Shown: piece by piece, positions 1-11,908 of the stretch
How positions within the stretch are numbered: the first letter of the stretch is position 1
How the letters are laid out: each line of letters opens with the position of its first letter
Assembly (NCBI GenBank): GCA_030704615.1
Contig: CM060734.1
Location: 60,962,042-61,026,041, forward strand
Reading direction: 5' to 3'
DNA length: 64,000 nucleotides
Origin: Takakia lepidozioides
Taxonomy: Eukaryota > Streptophyta > Takakiopsida > Takakiales > Takakiaceae
Made by a program: the position numbers and the translations under genes
The notes under the pieces: generated by a model
The model's input: only the letters and a program-made list of their open reading frames with translations
Databases searched by the model: none
What the model was told of the DNA's origin: nothing

Positions 1-112
1 GTCCCAGTGGCCCCACCCAAATCATTTGTATTGCTTCCATCCACCAGTGTGTTGAACTAATCCTGAAGTCACTCCCAAGTGAAGTGTTCTGATATATAAC
101 TATCTTTTGCAG

Positions 113-3100
113 GTTACTGAACGCCCATGGCATATTATGGTGCATGAGCCAATCATTTGGGAAGTAGTGGAGATGTACCACAGTTTACATCTGGATCGCC
201 TGTCCGGGGAGTCGGATGTCATTCAAGTTGATCCTGAAATTCGATTTGAGTATGTTGTCATCCTGATTTTGAACTACAATCCCCATGTGTAACAGATAAC
301 TGGAGCTCCTTTCTTTCCCAAAGTGTTGTCATCTGTAATTTCCCATATCAATCTCATGGTTCCTTTAAGGTATGAATATATCAGATGGATACTGGTGGAC
401 AAGATCAATAGCCAACTGTGCTGTCTTTTCGGTGTGTGTGTGTCTGTATAGGCTTACTGATTTTTCGGAAGTTCGGCTGAAGCTGACATTCGAAACAGCT
501 CCAGAGCAGCGACCACATGGGACGCTTGGCATTTGGAGTCCTATCTTCACCACCATTGGAAATATCTCAAAGATGCCAGTTTGTTTACTGACCCCCTATC
601 AATATTGTACTCCTTTGATGCTGATATAACTTTGGCAGAGTTGTGTGTAGGTCAGTGTCATCAATGTAACAGATGACACAATTCAGAGCCCCAAAATACC
701 TTGTCATAATTTTGGTTCTGGTGCATTGTACAGGAAACTATGAAGTTTTCCATCAGTCATATTTTGAGACTCTGGTGATATTGTACGATGTAGAAGATGA
801 ATTTCCAAGGGTGTCCTTGTGGTCTGTGTGGCAGATTCGCTTGAACAGTGTGTTCCATGAAAACCGCTACATGCGCAAGAGCCAGGTGATCCCTGCCATT
901 TTGAATCGCATAAAGCGGGACTTGATCCACCAGCCGCTGCAGATTCTGACAGGTGTCAACGTGCTTGGCATGACCAGTTCTACACTTGCAACATTAAGCA
1001 GAGCTGCTGCAGAGTTATCTGGAGACGGAAAATTTCTGCGTCTGCGAGAGAAACAGGTGTTCTGTTAATTGTTGACTGTAAAAGATGATTCTCACAATTT
1101 CCCATGTAGGAAAGTGGGACCCCAGTCTTTCCGGTCCAGTATTGGATGTGTAGAGTGTTAAATGCCAACTCCTGCAGCAGTAACAGTTGGTGGACAATGG
1201 CTCGGGGGAAGTCTACACACTGTCACTATTAAGAGTTACACGAGCCATTTCCGGGGCATTTATAAGTGGCTCCTGCTTGGCAGCTTCAAAACTTGTTAAT
1301 GGGTTCCCACGCCACTAATTTTGCAGTTTCTTTTTTTCTTTTTTCTTTTTTCTTGTGAACAGGGGACAGGGGCCCTGATAGTATTTTTTTTTCCTATGGG
1401 ACCATAATGTTTTATTTTTTATTTTATTTCTTATATTCAATAGTGGCATGGTATAAAAAGTAGAGCCAAATATACATATATATGTTTATATATGTGGATA
1501 TTGCAGTTGATTTCAGCTCCCTGCAAGCGATTTTCCTGTTGACAAGACAACTTGTTGTTAACATGTTTCGTTAATTTGACAGTCTCTCTTCAAGCTTGAA
1601 CTCCTCTCTGTATATGCAGGAGAGGTCAAGGAATGTAGCAGGTGTGTGTGATGGGTTGCTCCAAGGGACAGAAGCCCTGGCACGTGGATTCACCTATGGG
1701 CTCAAAGGTGTCATTACAAAACCCATGTACTACATACGGCAGAATGGATTTATTGGGCTTTTCCAGGGCGTTGGCAAAGCTGTGGTGGGTGTTGTGGTGG
1801 AGCCTGTGAGTGGAATGCTCGACTTTGTGGCTCTGACGGTGAACGGGGTCGGCAACAGCTGTACCCACTGTTTTGAGGTCTTTGAGCACAAGCCTAAGTT
1901 CCAACGGGCACGTCTTCCGCGCACAATTCGTGCCGATGGAATTATCCGGCCTTATGATGAGAAGAGTGCATATGGACAGGTAGCAAGACAGCTGAAGCAT
2001 CTATATGCCATGTCTAAATATTTCAAGAATCTTGGAATGAAACCATAAATACAAGTCCATTTATCTTCAAAGCAACGAAGTTTTCCAAATTCTTATACCT
2101 GAACTTCTGTGCCTTTGGTCGTCTGCTGGAATCATCTCAACCCACCACTTATGTGTCTTTGGTCGTCTGCTGGACTCGGTTGAATCAGCAAGTTAATGAT
2201 CTCTGCAATGGTGATTTGCATGCAGGCCATTTTGCGGCTTGCAGAGTCAGGTGCTTACTTTGGGAGTAAGGATGTGTTCAAGGAACCAGCCAAGTATGCA
2301 TTGACAGATATCTATCAGGATCACTTCGATCTACCTAAAGGCCTTATTTTGATGTTGACGAATAGGCATGTAATGGTGCTTAAGGTCAGTTAAACCCATT
2401 GGCTTCTATTGGCTTACAGTAGCCTACAGTAGCCTTGTTTAAGCATCAAGAAAGTCCTGTATGTGTTCTCTTTTGTTTCTTTTCTTCCTGATTTTTTTCT
2501 TGCATGAGAGAAGAGGAAACACCTCATGTGCTCTGCAATCTTGTTGTTCTACTTGTCCCATGGGCTTCGGACTGCCCATGGACGTTCTATAATTTTTACC
2601 ACCCCCTCTCCATCTACTCTAATGAATTTATTCTCTTCTCATCTCTAGTGTTAGCAAGTTTCTTTTGGTCCCTACCATTTTGAACTTCCCATGCATGGAA
2701 TTTTGTTTCTGTGTTTCTAACATTTGTCTACGTTATGCAGCGCCCATCCTCCCATGCCAAAGGCTCAGACCTTCCTCTTTCAGATCCTTGTACAATTCTT
2801 TGGGAAATTCATTGGAGAAATCTGCTGGCTGTTGAGGTGGCAACTGGGCCAATGGACCAGCTACCCTCGCATGTTATTCTTCACCTTCGCTACTCTCCAA
2901 AGACCTTTGCCCGTGTTGTTCGCTGTCACAAGCCTGATGAGGCAGGAAATGCACAAGCCATCCAAATTTACCAAGCTATCTGCCAGCAGTGGCGTGCATT
3001 TGGCCCGGAGCACACCAACGGTTCTGTGAAGGTGAGCTGTAGTTCCTCCAAGGACGGGTTTCATACTCCCATCAAGAAACATATGATGGCTTCAAGCAAT

Positions 3101-4676
3101 GGAAACAGGGAAAGTAGATGAATGTTTGGATATCTATGACAGTTAGAAGTGTTTGTATGATTTAATATGTGGCTGTTGGGTTTGGCAGAATAGTGCAGAG
3201 TTGTGAAACAATGATCGTGGTATGTTGTGGTCATTGGCAGAGAGCAAGGAGACATCAACACCTTCGGATGACACCAAAGTCGGGGCCAATCGTTGATCCA
3301 TGCATAGGAAAAAAAATCGAGCATTGGCAAGATGTGTGCCAGTCTTCAGGGTCATCAAGCAGCTCACCAGAACTGAGCAGTTCACCTTCATATGCTGCAG
3401 AAGGAAGCCAGTTTAAACAGGAGGTAGTGTTGTTTGAACGGATTTGGACATCAGATATGGATCCAGGATTTTCGAGCTGTTCCTTAATGTGTATGGTATG
3501 TTCTCAGTCCATTTACCCTCTTTTTTGGGTGCTTCAAAAACCTGTGTTACCTTTTCTATTCGCACTTTCGGTGGTATAAGGTTTAATTGCAGATTTGTGA
3601 TTGTGGGTTGTTGAGAGATTCCTGAATAATAGCTTCTGGGGCTGGTAATCTGTGTCTATTTGCATCCTCTCCCTGCCCCTCAAGACAGACATGAAGCATC
3701 TGTTCTCCTCGAAGGAAGCATTCTGACATCAAGGCTAACAGCTAAGGGAAGGGAAAAGACTTTCAATATGTGACCTCCGTCCTGCCTGTCTTTTGCAGGA
3801 ATTGTCAGATAGAGAGAAGTGTACGATCTGGCGACCCATTGCACCAGATGGGTAAATGTTCATATTGCAATTTGATATACACTGCAAAGCATACTCTTTT
3901 CTCAAAACTGAGTCATGTTGCAGAGTACTTGGTCAATAATGGAATTCTAACTTAGATCTGACGTAGGCCTTTTTGTGGCAGGTATGTTTCTGTGGGAGAT
4001 ATTGCATATTGTGGGAACCATCCTCCCACTATAGCAATCACGTACAAGAATGAAAAAGGAAGATTTGCACCACCAACCGGTTTTGATCTGGTAAGTTAAT
4101 CAAACAGACATCACCGTCTTGACATCTCATGTCCACTGAATATCAAACTTAGAAGACCTTATTTTATTGGTGTTTGAGTTCTGGTATTCACATGGATTAC
4201 AATCATTGGTGACAAGAGCTCAGACTCAACCTCTTGGTTTTTTGCAGCCTGTACAAATATCCTCTTTGGTTATGCCAACGAGATATGATTTTACTAAATC
4301 TAATCTTCTTGTATCATAAAACTTGCAGGTATGGCGAAATTGGAAGGATGGGTTCAAAGAACCAATTACCATTTGGATGCCAAGGGCTCCTGAAGGCTAT
4401 GTGGCCTTGGGGTGTGTCGCTGTATCTGACTACGCGGAACCTGAGGTCGACTCAGTTTGGTGTGCACAGTTCGATGTAACAGAGGAAACTTGTTACGAAG
4501 CACAACCAATCTGGCATTCTCCCAGCAGCTCTCCATGGCACTGTTACATCTACCCAGTGGTCAGTGAGGCACTCACCTTTATTGGCATGAGAGAACAGAA
4601 GCATGAAGGTAGCTCAAAACCTAGAAGGATTATCTCGACCATCTCAACTACTGTGGATGAAATTCAAGAAAACTAA
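113..4676 (+). CDS. VPS13: VPS13-like intermembrane lipid-transfer protein, C-terminal part (gene begins before window)
   Basis: Ten phase-consistent exons: 113-249, 452-578, 835-1056, 1620-1979, 2226-2384, 2741-3031, 3241-3495, 3799-3851, 3982-4090 and 4329-4676 (stop). Every junction has AG/GT borders. Order of domains: the region after the VAB/SHR-BD domain (TAPEQRPHGTLGIWSPI), the VPS13 C-terminal (ATG2_C-like) region in exons 3-4 (VLGMTSSTLATLSR, then LLQGTEALARGFTYG), a PH-like domain in exons 5-6, a Ser-rich linker in exon 7, and two IWRP-type modules in exons 8-10 (TIWRPIAPDG; TIWMPRAPEGYVALGCVAVS). This order matches plant VPS13 proteins, which act as bridge-like lipid-transfer proteins at membrane contact sites (family knowledge). 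The amphipathic C-terminal region and PH domain normally dock the protein on a membrane. No frameshift is seen. The identity is firm. Which plant VPS13 paralogue it is cannot be told from the C-terminus alone. Confidence 0.93.
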
Positions 4677-5503
4677 AACTAAATCTTGCATAGCATGTCT
4701 CGATGCAACTCGTGGTTGGAATCTGGCAGTTACGTTTTTGAAATCAACATAGAAAACACCTCAGTGAAGTTCGCAGTTTCCCCACGGTTCACTATCATCC
4801 AGAAGGAATAATTCAAGGAGTCTGACCTCAATCAAAAACTTTGTATCCACCAATACTGATGTGAAGGCAGAGATGAACAAGTTGAAGTTTTGGACATGTT
4901 GAATCATTCCTACTGAGGTATTGCCTGGTGCTCTCCATTTGGTAACCCAACATTGCACATGCAAATTAAGATGATTTTCAGCAACTTGCATGAGGCTTTC
5001 AAAGAGGTATGTGTTCCAATGACAAGAATTAGTGTGGATCACAAGCTTGGTGTTGAGCTATTACAGTGGCTACATCTTTAACTGTAGAGATGCAGACTAA
5101 ACATGCAAAATGCATAGAATGTTATGTAGATATCATGTGTAGATGTGTAATGTAGATGGTCTGGCAGTTATTTGATGATTCTCCTATCTAAGATGATTTG
5201 GGAAATCAAGAGGAAGGCCTTTATTGCAGCCCTTTGAATAAAAGTTCTTCAGCATTGGAATGAAGTTAAATTTCTAAGAGAACCATGACGATATAGTGAT
5301 TATATCTCAAATGTTTGTTTGTAGACTGAAGCATAAATTACATAGCATAATCTACATTATCTAACAACCTACTTTTTACAATATTACATCCTGAAGTGAT
5401 TTAAAATTGAAGACAATGAAACTACCTTGCCCATGTTTTTTTTCTGCAGTTTTGGCATCAATCATGATATATAACAAAAAGTACCAGATAATAATAATAA
5501 TAT
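4677..5503. other. VPS13 3' flank, no gene seen
   Basis: Presumed 3' UTR followed by AT-rich intergenic sequence. An AATAAA-like signal (gaataaaa) lies near 5237. Open frames here are short and have no recognisable motif. Confidence 0.5.
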
Positions 5504-5504
5504 A

Positions 5505-5790
5505 TGACGCCTCCCAAGTGAAGCCCTAATGATGGTGTCTCTTGACATCTAAGGGGGGACACCTTTGTGACACCAATCAACCTTGGGGTATACTGATAAG
5601 ATATTAGTATCAGTATATATATATATATGACACCTCCCGAAGGCCCAAAGGGAGCATAACTTGTGGTGTCTCTTCACCACAAGGGCTTCCACCTTCCAGC
5701 TGAAAGGTGGACACCTTCATGACACACCAGTCCGTGGTTCGAACTCACAACCACATCCAACGTGGTATGTGCCCATTACCACTGGGTATG
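5505..5790 (-). repeat. tRNA-derived SINE, one full and one truncated copy
   Basis: A copy at about 5628-5790, read on the minus strand, has an A-box-like GTGGTAATGGGC and a B box GAGTTCGAACC (complement of 5735-5745). They are followed by a body with a short inverted repeat around ACCACAAGGGCTT. A second piece at about 5505-5590 matches the body only and is 5'-truncated. Related copies are at 14396-14550, 21030-21175 and about 51715-51780. The internal RNA polymerase III promoter boxes make this a tRNA-type SINE, now immobile without a LINE partner. Confidence 0.65.
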
Positions 5791-8708
5791 AATTGGTATG
5801 AAGTACTAGACCAGTCTGGTCTCAGGCCATTGCCTAGCATATATCCGTATTGGCTTGGTATTTCTGTTTCGTAATATTATGAGTAATACGCTGTCAGTCT
5901 GGTAGGTGGTTGAAAATTCGGTACCTGATACCACTACCAGATCCATTTTTGTGAAGAAAATCTCGGTATGAGTATTCGGTATGAGTATTGACGATGAACT
6001 ATGCACAATATGGTTGCGGCTGAATCTGACCTCTTCGATGTAAATGAAGATGAAATATAAGAAGCTGCATACTGTGACGAACAAATTTAATGAGAAACAT
6101 GTTTATTGTACATGTAGAATGAGAAGTGGGTTTTTTAACATGAAAATATAGTGGGTTTGTTTGGTACTAGATCAATATTAATAGTACCATGGTATATATG
6201 TTGTTCAAACTCTTGATATTAATACTTGTAAAACACAACATCATTAATGCATTGTCGATATTACCATGTTATCCACATCTCAGATCTTTGCCAATACTGC
6301 TGCTTCCCTGGTATCACAATCGGACCAATGCATCTATACCGGTAGTAACTTGGTGTATTCAAAATACGATACCAGTCCAACACTAGATTGAACCCACAAC
6401 CACTTTCGAGGTGGTGTAAATTCTAATAGGCTCTAGATGGAGGATAAAGATAAAGTTTCTTTAACATCCAGTGAATTTATAGAGCCTACTGCTCACACAG
6501 AGGCCATCGAGGGCCCAATGGACGGTCTGAAAAGTCCTTTAGAACCTTTCAAAAGTGATTAAGAAGATTCCTATGAAGTTCGCCCTTAGGGAAATTCATA
6601 CTCTTCTAGGAATTTTGACTTTAGGCTCCCAAGTTAAATCTTTAAGAAATTCATATTGTGGAGAGCATATAAATATGCAATGAAAGCTTAGAGGGGACAG
6701 TTCTTTTGGAAAAAGTTTAGAAACACTTCGAGTATAGTTTGTGTATCTTTTTGTAGATCGTGGGTGTTACAATCGTATCACCAATTGATCTTCCTCTTCT
6801 TGAGGATACAATTAAGATGTTTTTGTTCGAGAGGATTGTGGTTGTCAATAGTCTTAGGTATTATAATAATAAATAGCAGTGATGGTGCGTCGTCACGATA
6901 GAAAAAAAAAATTGTGGACTTAAATCGATCCCCTATTGTGAGTTTGTTTTGGAGTGTGAATTTAAAATTATATGTCGTCGTAAGGCAGATATTAGATATA
7001 CTATAGTACGGATATTTGGAGATGAACGATGTCAAGAAGTGTTACAAAACTCAAGACCTATTTTTTCTTATAGCTAAAAACTGGAAGCTTGCTCACTTTG
7101 ACACAACTACTTTGTTCAAAGAAAGGATGTCATGGAAATGACCAATTAGTGCGACTACAAGCGATTTCTCATCGCCCCACACCTCCGGTAATGCGGGGGC
7201 TATGCCACGTGGAGACTCAGGACCTCGGTAATGGAATGGGGAGGAGTGGAAATATGACTTCTAGTTAACCTATCTATAAAAAAAAAAATCGTCCAGACTC
7301 TGAACCAATCGTGGTGTTCGCTCTGCGTTATGTAGAACGCGGGGAAGATGAGGCATCTTCTGCTCCAGAGTTGTAGAGCTTCCGGTTACGTGGAACAACT
7401 CCCTCACTGCAAGATGGGAGCTCCATTAGTGCTAGATGCTCCCCAACGGATTGTGATGACAATGAAGACAATTGGCGCCATAAGCGCAGTTTTAGAAAGA
7501 CCAAGTATCGGGTTCATCTCTCCTTTGAGTCCTGCAAAAGGAAGTGAAGACATCTGTTGGTCTTATGGCTTCCCCGCAAGGTTATTTTTTCCTTGCTAAA
7601 ACTTTCAAATTTTGTGCTCTTGGGATATTTTACATCCCAAAGCTTATGAGGCCTTTGTCCCTCTTTTATAAATTTAAAATTTTAAAAAAAAAAAAACAGG
7701 AAGGTATATTATATATGTTATATATGTATTAAATATTACATATTTTCTTGTTCGATTTGTAATTGCAATTTTAGAGTAGAATTCATGAACTTGGTCGTGA
7801 GTTTAAATGTTCCTGTTATATTACCAATTGTAACGTAGGGGATGGTTTGGGATTGTATTATATATACACTGTATTAGAATTTATGAGAACAAATATAATA
7901 TACAATTTTGGAAGACATACAACACAAAGCAAAAAATTGTGGTCGTTGACGCCCACAATTTCCAGAGTGCGAATATTAGGATCACTCGAAGAACCCCTTG
8001 ATAGCATGTCAAGCTAAACAACACTGGCAAACCCAAACTGGAGCTACATTGGTAGAGAGGTCATTAACTGCTATGACCCAGATGCTCAAAAGGGTTGCAT
8101 CGAGGCACCAAGGTGAAATTCACAAGAGAGTGAACGCCGATTAAGCACCCATGGGACCTGCATGGTTACCGACATAGAGGATATATACGCCACATGACAG
8201 TATACCTGTAAAGGACAGTGACATTTGTTGCCAAATAAACAAGAGCAAGCTCATGCTCTTCCTAAGTTGCCTTCAGGAGAGCTCCTTGGAGGTTCACCCT
8301 TCATGGACACATGGTCAGCATGTCGTGTCCAGACAAATACATGAAATAGTTTAGTTTGACAATCTGACAATCTTACACCACAGATGTTGAAAAGTAAGCT
8401 CATTCCAACTTGCTTGTGAGTGGCCAAGAATCACTGACTTACAAAATTTGCACACAGCTGGCAAATATACTAAGAGCAGCTGAGGAGGACAATAGGCTCA
8501 CAACCCAGTTTCAAAACTGTTTGGAATTCAACGGGATACCAGAGACGAAATTTGTATTTGTGGAGAACCTATACAGCTTGACATCTTATACCTCTGTCAA
8601 GTTTTGGCTAATATTTTGAGCTAACCAATGCTTGCAATGGGACCACACTACCAGTGACAGCTGCCAAGTAGCTGGTTTGCCTAAAAAGCAGAGTCATCTA
8701 CACATACT
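5791..8708. other. Repeat-rich intergenic region
   Basis: No gene is supported. At 6368-6385 the sequence ATACCAGTCCAACACT is the complement of the sequence at 13700-13716, so both look like ends of one inverted-terminal-repeat family. Directly after it, at about 6390-6420, there is a fragment of the SINE B-box region. From 6.4 to 8.7 kb I see AT-rich sequence and short unrelated frames. The part just below 8708 would be the 3' UTR of the minus-strand NFU gene. Confidence 0.4.
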
Positions 8709-11398
8709 TTACAACAACTGGACAGCTGCAATCATGGGGATTTTCTCCCGTAACTTCTGAGTGACTGCCACACGCACTGTCATGACCGAAGCTGCAGGCC
8801 CTCCAAGCCTGACTTTGACTACAGGTCCATCAATCTTAACTAGACTCAACTCCCCTCCACCTGTGCCAACTAAGTAGGGTCGTATTTCTGAAAGCACCTG
8901 CACAGAAGTCATACTATGTCTGGTTAATTTTCACTTAAGCTGCATTGACCAGACCAGAAACTCCAGCATTGCTGACCAGACCACAGAAGCCCCAGACCTC
9001 CTCAAGTCTGCCTTCTGAACCTACAAGGGACGAAAAGATAGCACTGCAATCTGAGCTAGCACATCTGAAACTGCAAACCACCAAACATTTTCACATTCGT
9101 AGGTGTTACATGTAGTTGACATTGCTCTAGGAGGTTTTCAGCTAAATATTCAAAATGAGTAAGAATATGTCGCAATCCTTGTGTGCTCTCCCATTCTGTG
9201 TCGCTAGGCAATAAATTGAGCTTACATGTGCAGACAAATACAGACGAACAGGCCAGGAGCATAAGAATAGACAGCACAAGCGCGTGTACTTAAATACATA
9301 CCGCATCCACGTTCTCTTCAGTAAGAGAAAGGCCAGTCTCTTGATCCAAGATTTGCTCAACCCCTAAGATTTCAGGAATTTTCTCTATTAGACGCCGCTC
9401 AATTCCCATCTTCATGGTCATCATAGAACTAGGGCACGACCCACATGCACCTTGTAACTTGAGCTTCACCACTAAGCCATCTATCTCATGGAGTGCCACG
9501 TTGCCTCCATCAGACATGAGGTATGGGCGTATTTCATCCAAAACCATCTCCACATTCTCCTCTGTTAACTCCAAGCCCTCTGTTGCTTCTTGTGGTGTGG
9601 CAACTGCTTCAACTGTCGTAACAACCAACACATACAATAACTCAGTTCAATTAGAGTGTCATATCTCCCCATCCAGCTTGGGACAAGCCATTCAATGTTC
9701 CATCATGCAACCAGTAAATCAGTTCCCAATGCACCATAAACCCTCTTTTGCATTGAGCTCCAGTGCTGGAACCCACCCTCTTTGAATGACCTTAAGTCCA
9801 TCTCAGAGGGTAAGGAGAGTCTGCAACTCTTATAGTGGCCGTTGGTTGAACCATTGCTGGTGGGTCCTGATGTGACTACAGCGACCTTGGAAAGCTTAAT
9901 CTTTAATGTCCATCGCAGCATCATAGGGCCGTGACTTTCAAACACCGCGTGTAGAGAACAATGGCCACTTGGGTCTCATAGCACATGACAGCATCTCAAC
10001 AACCAAATTGTGGGCTTCACTCTGCACTTTTCTCTATTCTCCCACCCACCACCCGCGCCCCCGCTAAACAGAAAAAAACCCTGGGAACAAAGGGGCAGAC
10101 TCTAATTCCTTTCAAGTGGCATAAGACGTCTACTATCGCTGATCTGTTATAGTACATGGACAGTTCTGGAAGGTGTAGTCTTAAATGGAGCACTGCATTC
10201 ATGAGTCCTGCATGGCCAGTGGCTATCGGGCTCACCCTCTGCCAGGCTTAATAAGCAAAAGCATTCAGCCAATTCACTCAATAGTCAGTCTTCTGGAAAC
10301 TCAAAGATGATTGCAGTCACTACAAAGCCAACAAAGCAGAGACTGTGATGTTACACAATGCTTCATACCTCTCTTTCTTTGATTGTGAATCCGCACCGAC
10401 ACACCACAGCCCACCCACACATTCCCATAAAGTCTTGATCTCTGTAATGCCAACATGTCCACCCTAGCTCCTCCAACCTGCATTAACAATTACAGCAAGT
10501 ACACACAACCCCCTTGTTTTTTGAAGTAAAAGCTCCGGTGCATCCTTGCCACAACGTTCAGAATACATTAAATTCACCAATTCACATTCAGCACCCGCAC
10601 CAGAATTTGGTAACCAAACTCAGTTCCCCTTTCATTTTGCCACCTCTTCCAACCCTTGCAGTAAGTTTTCGGTCAAAAGTCCAAGCTTTGCTTCTGTAGT
10701 TTGAACAAGTCCCTGTCAAGCTATCTTTTTGCATACATCCTGCCCTATGTGACTAGCCCATATCAGCTGCTTGATAGCAGCTTCTGACTCCAAATTCTAC
10801 TCACATCAGTCCTTACTGAGTGCCTTGAAGAATTCACCACTAGAAACTGCCGTGAATCGCTCACTTCCTCACTACTGCCAATCGTCCATGGCGTCTGCTT
10901 CAAGACGTCCTTGTATCGAACGGGTACAAGCAGACAATCATCTATATCATACCTCCCTACAAGACCATTATTCTTCATCTAGCAGCAGCCTTCAATCAGG
11001 CCATTTTGGTTGCTTGGTGGCTTAACACACTTAAATGAAAAACTGATCAGTCATGGTGCCTGTTCCCCTATACATACAAAATCTCGATTATTCCTAGTAT
11101 ATGATCGCACTTCACTCAACAAAGGAGAATACTCAACTCTTCTCTCCAATCTCTCCTTATTGCTTCCTGCCTTACTGAACCCCCGGACCTGCACGTACAC
11201 ACCGCAACTGAGCGACACCCATCCCCTAAGACTGTAAGAGGGAGAGAGACGCAACACCTCCGTTGAACAGGACCTAGGCATGTAGAGGGATGAAGAAGCC
11301 TCCCGACACGAGCAACATGGGGCACAATGTTGCTGCCCACTACTGTACAAGCTCGGTCCCACAGCCGTTACAGCGGTGGCTTGCATCGCTGTTTGCAT
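8709..11398 (-). CDS. NFU2: NFU2-like chloroplast Fe-S cluster scaffold protein
   Basis: Three exons on the minus strand: 11398-11203, 9612-9302 and 8897-8709 (stop). The phases agree and give 231 residues, close to the plastid NFU2 family size. Exon 1 is a Ser/Ala-rich, acid-poor N-terminus typical of a chloroplast transit peptide; a second in-frame ATG lies at 11386. Exon 2 holds the first NFU domain ([20 protein letters not shown], then GACGSCPSS) with the cluster-binding CxxC. Exon 3 holds a second NFU-like domain ([16 protein letters not shown], then [16 protein letters not shown]) in which the CxxC is replaced by Pro-Ala-Ala-Ser, as in plastid NFU1-3. These proteins carry 4Fe-4S clusters to photosystem I and other stromal targets (family knowledge). 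The exon 1 assignment is inferred from donor G|GTGTGT, phase and composition. Exons 2-3 are certain. Confidence 0.9.
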
Positions 11399-11908
11399 TT
11401 GTCACTCCAATTCAATATCTCATGCGCTTCAACACTTGCACAGCCAAATCTGGATGCTAAGGTGCAATCTCCCCGCTCTCTCTTTCCTGTAAAGAATTCT
11501 CCCCAACCCACTTGCTAGTTCACCTCCACCCTTCTGTATATGTCCGATCTGGTCACCCTCAAGCAAAATTCTCGAGGCATCGACGATTTTTCTTCCATTT
11601 CTTCTTCCCTCGCACGAGAAACAGAGAGCTCCTCTTCCAAAGATGTGGCCAGGGATGGGCCATATGAACGACTTTCCAGGTTCATCCCAGTGCGCAAGTT
11701 CATTCGTCCAACTCTTCTCCTTCTTCCACTTGGCTCTCGGAAGGTCGGACACACGATGGCAGCTCTGCTGAGCTCCAGGGAGAGACCGTAGGACCATACC
11801 AAAGGCCCTGTCTCCTCCTTGCGAACAGGCCAGCAGTCTCACAGTACCGTAGTATGGAGAGGATTGGTGGCCCAGGCTGTGGAGCTGAATTGAGTATTGA
11901 GCTTGAAA
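11399..11908. promoter_or_regulatory. Divergent gap between NFU2-like gene and PPR pseudogene
   Basis: About 0.5 kb separates the NFU start codon (minus strand) from the former start of the PPR pseudogene (plus strand), so it should hold the NFU promoter and 5' UTR. The open frames here on both strands have no recognisable domain. I did not identify a clear TATA box. Confidence 0.4.

Noticed and set aside
9703-9945. 80-codon minus-strand frame in NFU intron 1
   Set aside because: No donor in it gives the phase needed for exon 2. The 11398-11203 exon fits phase, donor and transit-peptide composition better.
11429-11842. 137-codon frame on the minus strand upstream of NFU2
   Set aside because: It has no domain and no splice connection that keeps frame with NFU exons. 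It is more likely 5' UTR or promoter.
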